64,000 nt of DNA from Xanthomonas pisi DSM 18956. Lineage in GTDB: Bacteria > Pseudomonadota > Gammaproteobacteria > Xanthomonadales > Xanthomonadaceae. Both the position numbers and the translations under genes were made by a program. Location of the stretch: assembly GCF_001010415.1 (NCBI RefSeq), contig NZ_JPLE01000045.1, forward strand, positions 1-64,000, given 5' to 3'. The notes under the pieces were generated by a model. It was not told the DNA's origin. It saw only the letters and a program-made list of their open reading frames with translations, and searched no databases. Below are positions 9,710 to 18,643 of this stretch, piece by piece. Every line of letters starts with the position of its first letter. Position 1 is the first letter of the stretch.

Positions 9710-10302
9710 AATGCGGGAGACCGATAAGGTAAGAGACGGGCACCGCACCACCAACCCCGGTGCGGAGCGCGCAAATCTAGCGGTCGCGGCGTTTACGCGC
9801 GTTTGAAATTCGTTGTCTGCTCGACAGCGACCAGTCGCCATTCACATTGGACGCAGCCCCCGGCTCTACCGATCACGCATCGCGCGGTCAGGGTGCGCGC
9901 TGACCGGTGCCGGCTGATCGGCCGGGCAGTCCCGGGCCGGGCACTGACACTGACACTGACACTGACGCAGAGGTGCCTACGTCGGCCCCTCTGCGTGCGC
10001 AGCTCCATCATCCGCGGCCGTATCGTCGACCTCGGCCATGCGCGCTTGCCGCCTGCCTGTCGTGCGCTGGCGCACTTCTTGCAACGATGGCATTGGACTC
10101 AGTGCGCCGTCGCGACGCTCAAGCTGCCTGCATCGGCGCCGATACGCCTGGATTGGCGCACGTTGCGGCGGCGCGCCGGATCACCTTGCTGAATCCCGTT
10201 GTCACTGCGCGAAATCTGCCGGCGTTGCGGCAGCGCACGCGGTCCCGCCTGCCACTTCGGTCGTTTACCATGCCTGACGCCACTGCCCGTTCTGGAGATG
10301 CC
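9710..10302. other. divergent intergenic region upstream of trehalase
   Basis: This is a 593-bp gap between divergent genes. It contains the hexanucleotide array at 9942-9966. Nothing else was recognised, and promoters for both flanking genes should lie here. Confidence 0.45.
9942..9966. repeat. four tandem copies of cactga
   Basis: Four perfect hexanucleotide units plus one base, about 340 bp before the trehalase start. It could vary in length by slippage. Confidence 0.85.
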
Positions 10303-11976
10303 ATGAGTTCTGCCGCGCCCCCGTGCTGCACGTCGCTGCTTGGCCTGTCGCTGAGCATGTTCGTCGCGCCGTGCACGCTGACTGCCGCGCCGATGGACAC
10401 TCCGGTCGTCAATGCGCCTGCGTCCACGCCGCCGACGCCCGATGTGGCCTACCCGGAACTGTTCCAGGCCGTACAGAGCGGCGAGCTGTTCGACGACCAG
10501 AAGCATTTCGTCGACTTCCTGCCGCTGCGCGACCCGGCCCTGATCAACGCCGACTATCTGGCGCAGCACGATCACCCGGGCTTCGATCTGCGCAAGTTCG
10601 TGGATGCCAATTTCGAAGAATCGCCGCCGGTGCAGACCGACGCCATCCGCCAGGACACCGCGCTGCGCGAACATATCGACCTGTTGTGGCCGAAGCTGGT
10701 GCGCAGCCAGACCCAGGTGCCGCCGCACAGCAGCCTGCTGGCGCTGCCGCACCCGTACGTGGTGCCTGGCGGGCGCTTCCGCGAGGTGTACTACTGGGAT
10801 TCCTACTTCACCATGCTGGGCCTGGTGAAGAGCGGCGAGACCACGCTCAGCCGCCAGATGCTGGACAACTTCGCCTACCTGATCGATACCTACGGGCATA
10901 TCCCCAACGGTAACCGCAGCTACTACCTCAGCCGTTCGCAGCCGCCGTTCTTCTCCTACATGGTGGAACTGCAGGCCGGCGTGGAAGGCGAGGCGGTCTA
11001 TCAGCGGTATCTGCCGCAGCTGCAAAAGGAATACGCGTACTGGATGCAGGGCAGCGACGGGCTCCAGCCCGGCGAAGCCGCGCGCCATGTCGTGCGCCTG
11101 GCCGATGGCAGCGTGCTCAACCGCTACTGGGACGAGCGCGACACGCCGCGCCCGGAAGCCTGGTTGCACGACACCCGCACCGCGGCCGAAGTGAAGGACC
11201 GTCCGGCCGCCGAGGTCTACCGCGACCTGCGTGCCGGCGCCGAAAGCGGCTGGGACTACACCAGCCGCTGGCTGGCCGATGGACAGAACCTGCGCACCAT
11301 CCGCACCACCGCCATCATTCCGATCGACCTCAACAGCCTGCTGTATCACCTGGAGCGCACCCTGGCGCAGGCGTGTACGCAGCCGGGTGCCGAGTGCACG
11401 CTCGATTACGCCGCACTGGCGCAGCAACGCAAGCAGGCCATCGATGCGCATCTGTGGAACAAGGCCGGCTATTACGCCGACTACGACTGGCAGACGCGTA
11501 CGCTGAGCAATCAGGTCACCGCCGCAGCGCTGTATCCGCTGTTCGCCGGCTTGGCCTCGGACGATCACGCCAAACGCACCGCCAGCACCGTGCGTCACAC
11601 GCTGCTGCGCCCGGGCGGCTTGGCCACCACCGCGGTGAAGACCGGACAACAATGGGACGAGCCCAACGGCTGGGCGCCACTGCAGTGGGTGGCGGTGGAC
11701 GGCTTGCGTCGCTACGGCGAAGACGCACTGGCGCGCACCATCGGCGAGCGTTTCCTCAGCCAGGTGCAGGCGCTGTTCGCACGCGAGCACAAGCTGGTCG
11801 AAAAATACGGGCTGGATGCCGATGCGGCCGGGGGCGGCGGCGGCGAATACGCCTTGCAGGACGGCTTTGGCTGGACCAATGGCGTGACCTTGATGCTGTT
11901 GAATCTGTATCCGGACTCAGCGACCAAGGCGGCGCCGGCCAAACGCGTGCGCAAGCCCGAAGCGACCACGCGCTGA
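10303..11976 (+). CDS. treA: periplasmic trehalase
   Basis: Alpha,alpha-trehalase (GH37) splitting trehalose into two glucose. 557 residues, about the length of E. coli TreA (565). A signal peptide precedes the mature part. Both family signatures are present: PGGRFREVYYWDSYF (about 155-169) and QWDEPNGWAP (about 449-458). A glycine-rich GGGGEY motif near the C-terminus is also typical. The ATG at 10303 is preceded by GGAG (10294-10297); an in-frame ATG at 10270 is less well placed. It lets the cell use external trehalose as carbon source or osmoprotectant. It runs towards the arabinanase gene. Confidence 0.95.
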   Translation: MSSAAPPCCTSLLGLSLSMFVAPCTLTAAPMDTPVVNAPASTPPTPDVAYPELFQAVQSGELFDDQKHFVDFLPLRDPALINADYLAQHDHPGFDLRKFVDANFEESPPVQTDAIRQDTALREHIDLLWPKLVRSQTQVPPHSSLLALPHPYVVPGGRFREVYYWDSYFTMLGLVKSGETTLSRQMLDNFAYLIDTYGHIPNGNRSYYLSRSQPPFFSYMVELQAGVEGEAVYQRYLPQLQKEYAYWMQGSDGLQPGEAARHVVRLADGSVLNRYWDERDTPRPEAWLHDTRTAAEVKDRPAAEVYRDLRAGAESGWDYTSRWLADGQNLRTIRTTAIIPIDLNSLLYHLERTLAQACTQPGAECTLDYAALAQQRKQAIDAHLWNKAGYYADYDWQTRTLSNQVTAAALYPLFAGLASDDHAKRTASTVRHTLLRPGGLATTAVKTGQQWDEPNGWAPLQWVAVDGLRRYGEDALARTIGERFLSQVQALFAREHKLVEKYGLDADAAGGGGGEYALQDGFGWTNGVTLMLLNLYPDSATKAAPAKRVRKPEATTR

Positions 11977-12122
11977 GCGTGCGCCAGCGCTGCCGGGCAG
12001 TGCTCGGCAGCGCTGGCGGCAGCGTCGTTTCGGCAGTCAGCAGCACCGGCAGATCACGGCAACACGCATCGCCCGATCGCTGCGCCATTGCAGGGCGCAG
12101 CGGCGTGTGTGGTTGCTCGCTG

Positions 12123-13127
12123 CTACTGCACCACCGGCCATGCACTGCCGTCGTAACCCAGCCGATTGATGCCCAGGCGCGCGTCGCCGCGGTCGTCGTA
12201 GTAGTGGTAGACCAGGATATCGCCGTCGCCATCGCGGAACACCGATTGCCCACCCGGCCCATGCATGCTGCCCACCCCGGACTGGATCACCGTACCGCCG
12301 CCGTTGCGCATGTCCACACCGGCGCGATCCAGATACGGCCCGGTCACCGAGCGCGCACGCCCCACCGCGATCTTGTAGGTGCTGCTGGCGCCCTTGCAGC
12401 ACGCATCGAACGACACGAACAGGTAGTACCAGCCGTTGGCCTGCTGGATGAACGGTGCTTCCACCGCGCCCGGGGACGGCCGGCTCGCCAGGCTGTAGCG
12501 CGCCGTGTTGCCGGACAGCTGCTTGCCGGTGCCCGGATCGAGCTGGATCAGCTTGATCCCCGACCAGAACGAGCCGAACGCCAGCCACCACTTGCCGTTA
12601 CCGTCCACCACCAGATTGCCGTCGATGGCGTTGTAGTCGTCGCTGCCTTTGGAGGTGTAGACGATGCCTTGATCCTTCCACGAGCCAGGCTTGCCGGTGC
12701 TGCTGCTGGCAAGCGCAATCGCCGAGGTATTGGTGGCGAACCTGGAGGCGGTGTAATACATCAGGTACTTGCCGCCGTGGAAGGACACATCCGGCGCCCA
12801 CAGCTGGTTGTCCGGGTTGTAGCTGCGCACCCAGCTCGGCATGCTGCTGAAGATCGCGCCCGCATTGCTGAATTTGGTCCGGTCGGTACTGGTGACCACA
12901 CCGGTGGTGGCATAGATGTAGTAACGCCCATCGCTCAACTTGAGCATCGACGGGTCGTGCACGATGGTGTCGCCGCTCACCACACCCGGCCCCACTGCCG
13001 CCTGCACGGGTGCGCTGTGCACGCCAGTGGCAGCAGCGATCAGGGCCAACAGTGACGCGGTTGCGCCGCCACGCAGCGACATTCCAGACCAGCCCCCATC
13101 CACTCGACTGCCAGCAACCACGCGCAT
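12123..13127 (-). CDS. GH43 arabinan endo-1,5-alpha-L-arabinanase, secreted
   Basis: 334 residues with a signal peptide (cleavage about residue 44, after QAA). The five-bladed propeller of GH43 is indicated by the three acidic catalytic positions: Asp in TIVHDPSML, Asp in YNAIDGNLV and Glu in GAVEAPFI. It would cut the arabinan side chains of plant pectin, in keeping with a plant-associated bacterium. Length fits single-domain endo-arabinanases. The ATG at 13127 has a good AAGGAG site (13134-13139 on the complement). An alternative is a broader exo-arabinofuranosidase activity in the same family. Confidence 0.9.
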   Translation of the reverse strand: MRVVAGSRVDGGWSGMSLRGGATASLLALIAAATGVHSAPVQAAVGPGVVSGDTIVHDPSMLKLSDGRYYIYATTGVVTSTDRTKFSNAGAIFSSMPSWVRSYNPDNQLWAPDVSFHGGKYLMYYTASRFATNTSAIALASSSTGKPGSWKDQGIVYTSKGSDDYNAIDGNLVVDGNGKWWLAFGSFWSGIKLIQLDPGTGKQLSGNTARYSLASRPSPGAVEAPFIQQANGWYYLFVSFDACCKGASSTYKIAVGRARSVTGPYLDRAGVDMRNGGGTVIQSGVGSMHGPGGQSVFRDGDGDILVYHYYDDRGDARLGINRLGYDGSAWPVVQ

Positions 13128-13403
13128 CGCCGCACTCCTTGAACAACGTAAAGACGCTTTTCTGCAGGAGCAATCTAGCCCGGCGGCACTGCCACGAATC
13201 CGACGCCGATCTCAGAAGCACGGCGCCGGCAGGCTTGGTCCCGTGTTTTGCGACGCGCCTTCGACGCGGAGCGTGCGATGCAGCTGAGTGCCGGGCGTAC
13301 GTCATGTGGATCCGATCGCGATAGCAGCGATGTCGTGCGCAGGCGCCTGCGCGCGCATGCGTCGCCGATGCACTGCGGCGTCGCCGATGCGACGCTGTCT
13401 GCA

Positions 13404-15503
13404 TCATTCCACCCGCACGCGCAGGTCCCGGTTGGCGATCGCCTCATTGCCGCTGTAATCGCGCGCGGTCATGCGCAGGACGTAATCGCCCGGCGGCAGC
13501 GCGCCGGCCTGCCACTGCCCGCTGCCGAGACGGCCATCGCGCACCGTGTTGCTGACCATGTAGCGGAACCGCGTCACCGCGCTGCCATGCACGGTGATGC
13601 CGCTCTCGGGCGCGTAGGCGGTCAAGACGGCATCCGGGTCGCCGGGCATGCGGTCGAACACGATCGTCATGCGCGGCTCCGCCTCGCCCGCCAGCGGCGC
13701 GCCCTGCGCATCCAGCACCTGATACCCCAGCGCGTACAGCCCCAGACGACGACGCGGCAGATTGCGATCCACCTGGTCCCACGCCTCGACCACGATCTGC
13801 ACCCCCGCCGCGCGGGGCACCTGCACCACGCCGTTGGTCACCGCTAATGGCTGGCCCGCCGCATCGAGCAGACTCACCTTGTCGATACGCGGCGCCACAT
13901 GATCCGCGTAGCCGACAAACCCCAGCTGCACCGCATTGCGCTCGAAGCCGTTGGCACCAACAGTCAGATGCACATGCGCCATGCCATTGAGCGTGCCCAG
14001 TGCATCGCCGGCGCGAAATCGCGTGCCGCGCAGTACGCGCACACGCTCGGGTTTGCCGTCGGCGTCGGCCAGCAGATGAAAGCGTTCCGGGTCCAGCAGC
14101 TTGCCTTGCGCGGTACGGCCCACGCGCAGATGGATGTAGCCGATCGTGTCCAGTGCCAGGCCTTCGCTCAATTGCCCCAGCCCCCAACTGGCATTGGGAC
14201 TGGACACCTTGGCATCGGCAATCGCAACGACCGTCTGGCCGACATCGCCGCGGATGTCCAGGCCCGCATGCAGATGATCGCGACTGACTCCCTGGTAGTT
14301 GCCGCGCACCTCGCCGAGCGTGCCCACCACTTCATGCCATCCGGTCTGCGGCTGCAATGGCCAGCGGCCCTGGGTGACCGGCAAGGGCTGCGCATCGGCA
14401 GGCCCCACCACGGGCGAGGCATCCGCGTTCGCCGCAGTTGCCGGCACCAACCGATGCACGCGCGCGCTGCCCGCGTCGCTGACGTACACCGCGCCCTGCG
14501 CATCCACCGCCATCCCCGCCGGGCGCGACAGGCGTTGCATCACGTCCTCGCCGCTCATCGTCACCACATGCCCGGCACGCGTCACCTGCAGCACACGCCC
14601 GCTTGCATCGCCCACGTACAGCACGCCGTCGTGGGTGAGCGCAAGAGTCATCGGGCGATGCAACAGCGGGCTGAGGTCGGCAGGATCGCCGCCGATCAAG
14701 GTACTGACGCTGCCATCGGGGGCGATACGGCGGATCGCGTCGTTACGCATGTCGGCCACCCACACCACACCGTGCGCATCCACTTCAAGGTCGGTCGGCG
14801 TATCGAAGCGCGCCTGATCGCCGACGCCATCGGCCATGCCGGGCAAGGCGCCGCCGGCCAAGGTGCGGACCTGTCCATCGGGCGCGATGACGCGGATGCG
14901 ATCGTTGTAGGTATCGGCGACATACACGCGCCCCTGCGCATCCACCGCCACGCCCATCGGCCCATTGAAGCGCGCCTGCGACGCCGCACCGTCGGCAAAG
15001 CCCGCACTGCCGTCGCCGGCGAGGGTGGTCACCACGCCTTGCGGTGTGCGCTTGCGGATCGCGTGATTGCCGGTGTCGGCGATATACAGATTACCGGCCG
15101 CGTCCAAGGCGATCCCCGATGGCGTATTGAACGCCGCGGCCGCGCCCGTGCCATCGGCAAAACCTTCGCGCCCTCCCGCGAGCGTCTGGACGCTGCCGTT
15201 GGGGAGGATGGCGCGGATCCGGTTGTTGTCGCCGCCGTCGGCGATGTACAGCACGCCATGCGCGTCGATCGCCAGGCCGCCAGGGTCGGCAAACTGCGCG
15301 TCGGCCGCACGGCCATCCTGCGCGCCACGCACACCGTTGCCGGCCACCCACTGCAACTGCGCCAGCCATCCCAATGGCGTTGCAGCCGGGCCCTGCGCCT
15401 GCGGCAATGGCGTTGGTGCCGGCATCCACCACCATGTCGCCAGCAACGCGGTTGCGGTGATCACCAGCACCGCACAGATCCACAGCCTGGGTCGTGTTGC
15501 CAT
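13404..15503 (-). CDS. NHL-repeat beta-propeller fused to M23-type peptidase domain
   Basis: 699 residues. An N-terminal membrane segment (about 8-27) is followed by about six NHL repeats (50-370), recognisable by the recurring GLAIDAHGVLYIAD-type motif. Then comes a segment with both zinc motifs of M23 (LytM) peptidases: HAGLD (HxxxD, about residue 410) and HVH (HxH, about residue 508). The C-terminal 150 residues look like beta-sandwich modules. If active, it would cut peptide cross-links in peptidoglycan on the outer face of the inner membrane, with the propeller as recognition module. Retention of both motifs argues for an active site. The combination with NHL repeats is unusual. The start at 15503 gives a clean anchor. 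Confidence 0.8.
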   Translation of the reverse strand: MATRPRLWICAVLVITATALLATWWWMPAPTPLPQAQGPAATPLGWLAQLQWVAGNGVRGAQDGRAADAQFADPGGLAIDAHGVLYIADGGDNNRIRAILPNGSVQTLAGGREGFADGTGAAAAFNTPSGIALDAAGNLYIADTGNHAIRKRTPQGVVTTLAGDGSAGFADGAASQARFNGPMGVAVDAQGRVYVADTYNDRIRVIAPDGQVRTLAGGALPGMADGVGDQARFDTPTDLEVDAHGVVWVADMRNDAIRRIAPDGSVSTLIGGDPADLSPLLHRPMTLALTHDGVLYVGDASGRVLQVTRAGHVVTMSGEDVMQRLSRPAGMAVDAQGAVYVSDAGSARVHRLVPATAANADASPVVGPADAQPLPVTQGRWPLQPQTGWHEVVGTLGEVRGNYQGVSRDHLHAGLDIRGDVGQTVVAIADAKVSSPNASWGLGQLSEGLALDTIGYIHLRVGRTAQGKLLDPERFHLLADADGKPERVRVLRGTRFRAGDALGTLNGMAHVHLTVGANGFERNAVQLGFVGYADHVAPRIDKVSLLDAAGQPLAVTNGVVQVPRAAGVQIVVEAWDQVDRNLPRRRLGLYALGYQVLDAQGAPLAGEAEPRMTIVFDRMPGDPDAVLTAYAPESGITVHGSAVTRFRYMVSNTVRDGRLGSGQWQAGALPPGDYVLRMTARDYSGNEAIANRDLRVRVE

Positions 15504-15693
15504 GCAAGTCGCGTCTGTCAGAGGAACCGCACTTTAAACGCGTTCGGCAGCGTACGAGGTTGGTTGTGGCATTGAGACGCTGCGTTCAACGCCGCGTCGA
15601 GCTGCGGCAAGCACACGCTCCTGCGCGCGCACGCAGGAGCTGCCGACATCCAGGCCGCGTATCATGCGCACTCTTTCACTTCCAGGACGGACC

Positions 15694-16389
15694 ATGGCCG
15701 TACGCTCGCTCAACGAATTTCTTGCCCACTCCAAGGAAAAGGACCTCAGCCCCGATCCGTTCGAGCTGGAAAACCCGCATCTGCTGGAAGTACGCCTGGA
15801 CGGCATGGTGTGGTCCAAGGCCGGCGCCATGGTCGCGCGCACCGGCAACGTCAAGTTCACCCGCGAGGGCTTGCTGGAACAGGGCCTGGGCAACCTGCTG
15901 AAGAAGGCTGTCAGCGGCGAAGGCATGCAGCTGATGAAGGCCGAAGGCCAGGGCCGCGTGTATCTGGCCGACCTCGGCAAGCTGGTGACGCTGCTGCGCT
16001 TGAATGGCGAGGCGATCTTCGTCAACGGCAACGACGTGCTGGCGTTCGAGTCCGGCGTCGAACACAAGATCACGATGATGCGCAAAGTGGCCGGCATGCT
16101 GTCCGGCGGCCTGTTCAACGTGCGCCTGAGCGGCCACGGCATCGTGGCGATCACCTCGCACTACGAACCGCTGACGCTACCGGTGACCGCCGCCAGCGGC
16201 CCGGTGTTTACCGACCCGAACGCCACCGTGGCGTGGTCGGGCACCTTGACGCCGGAGCTGGTGACCGACGTCTCGATCGGCACGCTGTTTGGCCGCGGCT
16301 CGGGCGAAAGCCTGCAGATGCGCTTTGCCGGGGAAGGTTGGGTGGTGGTGCAGCCGTACGAAGAAGCCAGCTTTCAAGCCAAGGGTTGA
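15694..16389 (+). CDS. AIM24 (DUF124) family protein
   Basis: 231 residues, matching the TIGR00266/AIM24 family of soluble beta-rich proteins of unclear function. In eukaryotes the family name comes from altered inheritance of mitochondria. The family-type glycine-rich ending GTLFGRGSGESLQMRF is clear near residues 196-211. The ATG at 15694 is preceded by a weak AGGA at 15683. An upstream in-frame ATG (15664) is possible but has no better site. The last third of this gene is found again at 18337-18474 with identical encoded residues. A hairpin follows the stop. Confidence 0.88.
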   Translation: MAVRSLNEFLAHSKEKDLSPDPFELENPHLLEVRLDGMVWSKAGAMVARTGNVKFTREGLLEQGLGNLLKKAVSGEGMQLMKAEGQGRVYLADLGKLVTLLRLNGEAIFVNGNDVLAFESGVEHKITMMRKVAGMLSGGLFNVRLSGHGIVAITSHYEPLTLPVTAASGPVFTDPNATVAWSGTLTPELVTDVSIGTLFGRGSGESLQMRFAGEGWVVVQPYEEASFQAKG

Positions 16390-16396
16390 TGTACGT

Positions 16397-16428
16397 CTAC
16401 CCGGCCACGTGATTGCGTGGCTGGGTAG
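16397..16428 (+). terminator. hairpin after AIM24 gene
   Basis: Inverted repeat ctacccggccacg / cgtggctgggtag (13 bp, one mismatch, loop about 6) beginning 8 bp after the stop. No T-run follows. Confidence 0.6.
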
Positions 16429-16623
16429 CACGGCGCACAGACTTGCACCCTCGATGTCTGTGCTGACCGATAACAGGCTTCGCGCGATCACGGCGTTCGC
16501 AGTGAAACGAATGCCCGCGCTCGACCAAAAGCGCGCATTGAAAGCCGGTGTCTTTGCCGCTACCTTGCGAGCACGTACGGGGACCTATCGGCCTGCATGG
16601 CCGCGACCTATGGAGAGGTAACG

Positions 16624-18129
16624 ATGGTGCGACGTGTTGGAACAGCCGTTCTGCACGGCTCGGTCATTGCCGGGCTATTGCTCTCCACACCCGGCGTTGC
16701 GCAGCCAAGCCGCTGCCCCTTGCCCGCCGCATCCGCAGGTGGGGCCAGCAACGCGCATACCCGCTACGTGCAGTCGACCTTGCGGCCGCCGGTCATCCAA
16801 CCAGGCGAGAAGCCATTTCGTCTGGCCGAACGACTGCAGCAGTACGGCGTACCGGGAATCAGCGTCGCCGTGATCCACAAGGGCAAGCTCGACTGGGTCC
16901 GCGGCTGGGGGCTGCGCGACGCTGCCAGCTGCGCGCCGGTCACAGCGGACACTGCCTTTCAGGCGGCATCGATCAGTAAGCTGGTGACGGCGACACTGGC
17001 GCTGAGACTGGTCGAACACGGCCATATCGGGCTGGATCAGGACATCAACAAGGCGCTGCGATCCTGGCAACTGCCACGCGACGCAACGCTGGCGCCTGAC
17101 GGTGTCAGCCTTCGCCAGCTGCTCAGTCACACCGCCGGACTCGGCGTCCATGGCTTCGCCGGCTATTTGCCGGATGCACCGCTGCCGACGCCGGCCCAGA
17201 TCCTAGACGGCACGCCGCCGAGTAACAGTGCTGCGGTCCGCAGCGTGCTGCCAGCAGGAGCACAATTTCAGTATTCGGGCGGCGGATACGTGCTGACGCA
17301 ACTGGCCCTCTCCGACGTGAGCCGGATGCCCTTCGCAGAACTTGCGCAACGCGAGCTCTTTCAACCACTCGGCATGACGCGAAGCGCCTACGCGCAGCCG
17401 CCGTCAGCGGACATCCGCACCGACATGGCATTCGGTCACGCCAATGGCGTGCCGATTCCAGGCAATTACCACGTGTATCCGGAACTGGCGCCCGCGGGGC
17501 TGTGGACAACGGCGGGTGACCTGGCGCGTTTGCTGATGGACATCCAGGCCTCTGCCGCTGGCAAAACCGCGCACCGCCTTTCGCCGCGCATGACACAGCA
17601 GATGCTGACGCCGGTCAAAGGCAATTGGGGACTGGGCGCCGCGCTGTACACCACAGGCCCCCTGCGATTCGGCCATGACGGCCTCAACGAAGGTTTCCAA
17701 TCTTTCATGGTTGCCTACGCGGGCAAAGGCGAAGGCATCGTGGTGCTGACCAATGGCGGCCAGGCACGGCGGCTGATCGACGAAGTCGTCCGCGCCGTCG
17801 CAACCGACTATGGCTGGCCGGACATTGCACAACCGGCGAGCGAGGAAAAGAAACTATCGCTCGCCGAACTTTCCAAAGCTGCCGGGCGCTTTGAAGGCGG
17901 CGGGCTCAATGTGGTGCTTGAAGCGCGTACGGAGGGATTGTTTGCGCACGCCGGCGGTCCGGCTCCCGAACGCTTGCTCGCACTCTCTCCAACGCGCTTC
18001 CGATCCGAAGCGCTCGGCGTCACGGTCGAGTTCGCGCCGGATTTTTCGAGCTGCACCGTCATCGAAGGCGGCCCGCCGATGCAGCTGGTGCGCACGGAGG
18101 CAGTGCAATCTGCAGCAAAAAAAGAGTGA
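16624..18129 (+). CDS. exported serine hydrolase of the beta-lactamase/esterase (SxxK) family
   Basis: 501 residues with an N-terminal signal sequence (about 1-30). The class C beta-lactamase fold (Pfam Beta-lactamase, COG1680) is shown by SISK (SxxK, about residue 118), YSGGGY in the place of the YxN motif, and GHDGLNEG as the HxG motif. The C-terminal 100 residues form a small extra domain. Substrate unknown: relatives are esterases, D-aminopeptidases or penicillin-binding enzymes, and resistance should not be assumed. A strong GGAGAGG (16611-16617) sets the start at 16624. It lies between the AIM24 gene and a second fragment of that gene, so it may have arrived with it. Confidence 0.88.
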   Translation: MVRRVGTAVLHGSVIAGLLLSTPGVAQPSRCPLPAASAGGASNAHTRYVQSTLRPPVIQPGEKPFRLAERLQQYGVPGISVAVIHKGKLDWVRGWGLRDAASCAPVTADTAFQAASISKLVTATLALRLVEHGHIGLDQDINKALRSWQLPRDATLAPDGVSLRQLLSHTAGLGVHGFAGYLPDAPLPTPAQILDGTPPSNSAAVRSVLPAGAQFQYSGGGYVLTQLALSDVSRMPFAELAQRELFQPLGMTRSAYAQPPSADIRTDMAFGHANGVPIPGNYHVYPELAPAGLWTTAGDLARLLMDIQASAAGKTAHRLSPRMTQQMLTPVKGNWGLGAALYTTGPLRFGHDGLNEGFQSFMVAYAGKGEGIVVLTNGGQARRLIDEVVRAVATDYGWPDIAQPASEEKKLSLAELSKAAGRFEGGGLNVVLEARTEGLFAHAGGPAPERLLALSPTRFRSEALGVTVEFAPDFSSCTVIEGGPPMQLVRTEAVQSAAKKE

Positions 18130-18336
18130 TCCGTTGGACATGCACGGGCGATGGCTGCCCTGGCAGCACATCGCAACGGGGCTGCTCGATGCAGCGTTGC
18201 ATCGCATCGCCAAGCAGTGGTCTGCATCAGGCCACTTGATGGCGGCCGTCGGTGGCCCAGACCAGGTGTTGAAGACGCAACTGCACCCACCGCGCGCGCG
18301 ATCATATCCACCCACGTTTGCAGAACCACGCCCCCC

Positions 18337-18474
18337 AATGCCACCGTGGCTTGGTCGGGCACGCTGACGCCGGAACTCGTCACCGACGTGTCGATCGGCA
18401 CGCTGTTCGGCCGCGGCTCGGGCGAAAGCCTGCAGATGCGCTTTGCTGGCGAGGGCTGGGTGGTGGTGCAGCCG
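18337..18474 (+). pseudogene. AIM24 gene fragment (C-terminal 46 codons)
   Basis: These 138 bp match 16219-16356 without gaps at 125 of 138 positions by hand alignment. Every one of the 13 differences is synonymous, so both encode the same 46 residues (NATVAWSGTL... to VVVQP). Similarity stops abruptly at both ends. The frame then runs to a stop at 18498. It lacks the first 80% of the gene and cannot give a functional protein. Confidence 0.9.
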
Positions 18475-18643
18475 GCAGTCATTCGCTACGGTGCGTGACT
18501 TCCACAGCACCTTGCGACAAGCGCTCGATCCGCGCGACCGCCAGCAGCCATGCTCGCGACAGCAAAGCCAATGACTTTTGGGCCACGCTGAGCCACGCAG
18601 CACAGTGCTAGCTTGCTCCGTACACAACTGCTTGGTACGCCGG

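Noticed and set aside
10099-11790. Minus-strand open frame of 563 codons
   Set aside because: Shadow of the trehalase gene, which has both family signatures and a ribosome site.
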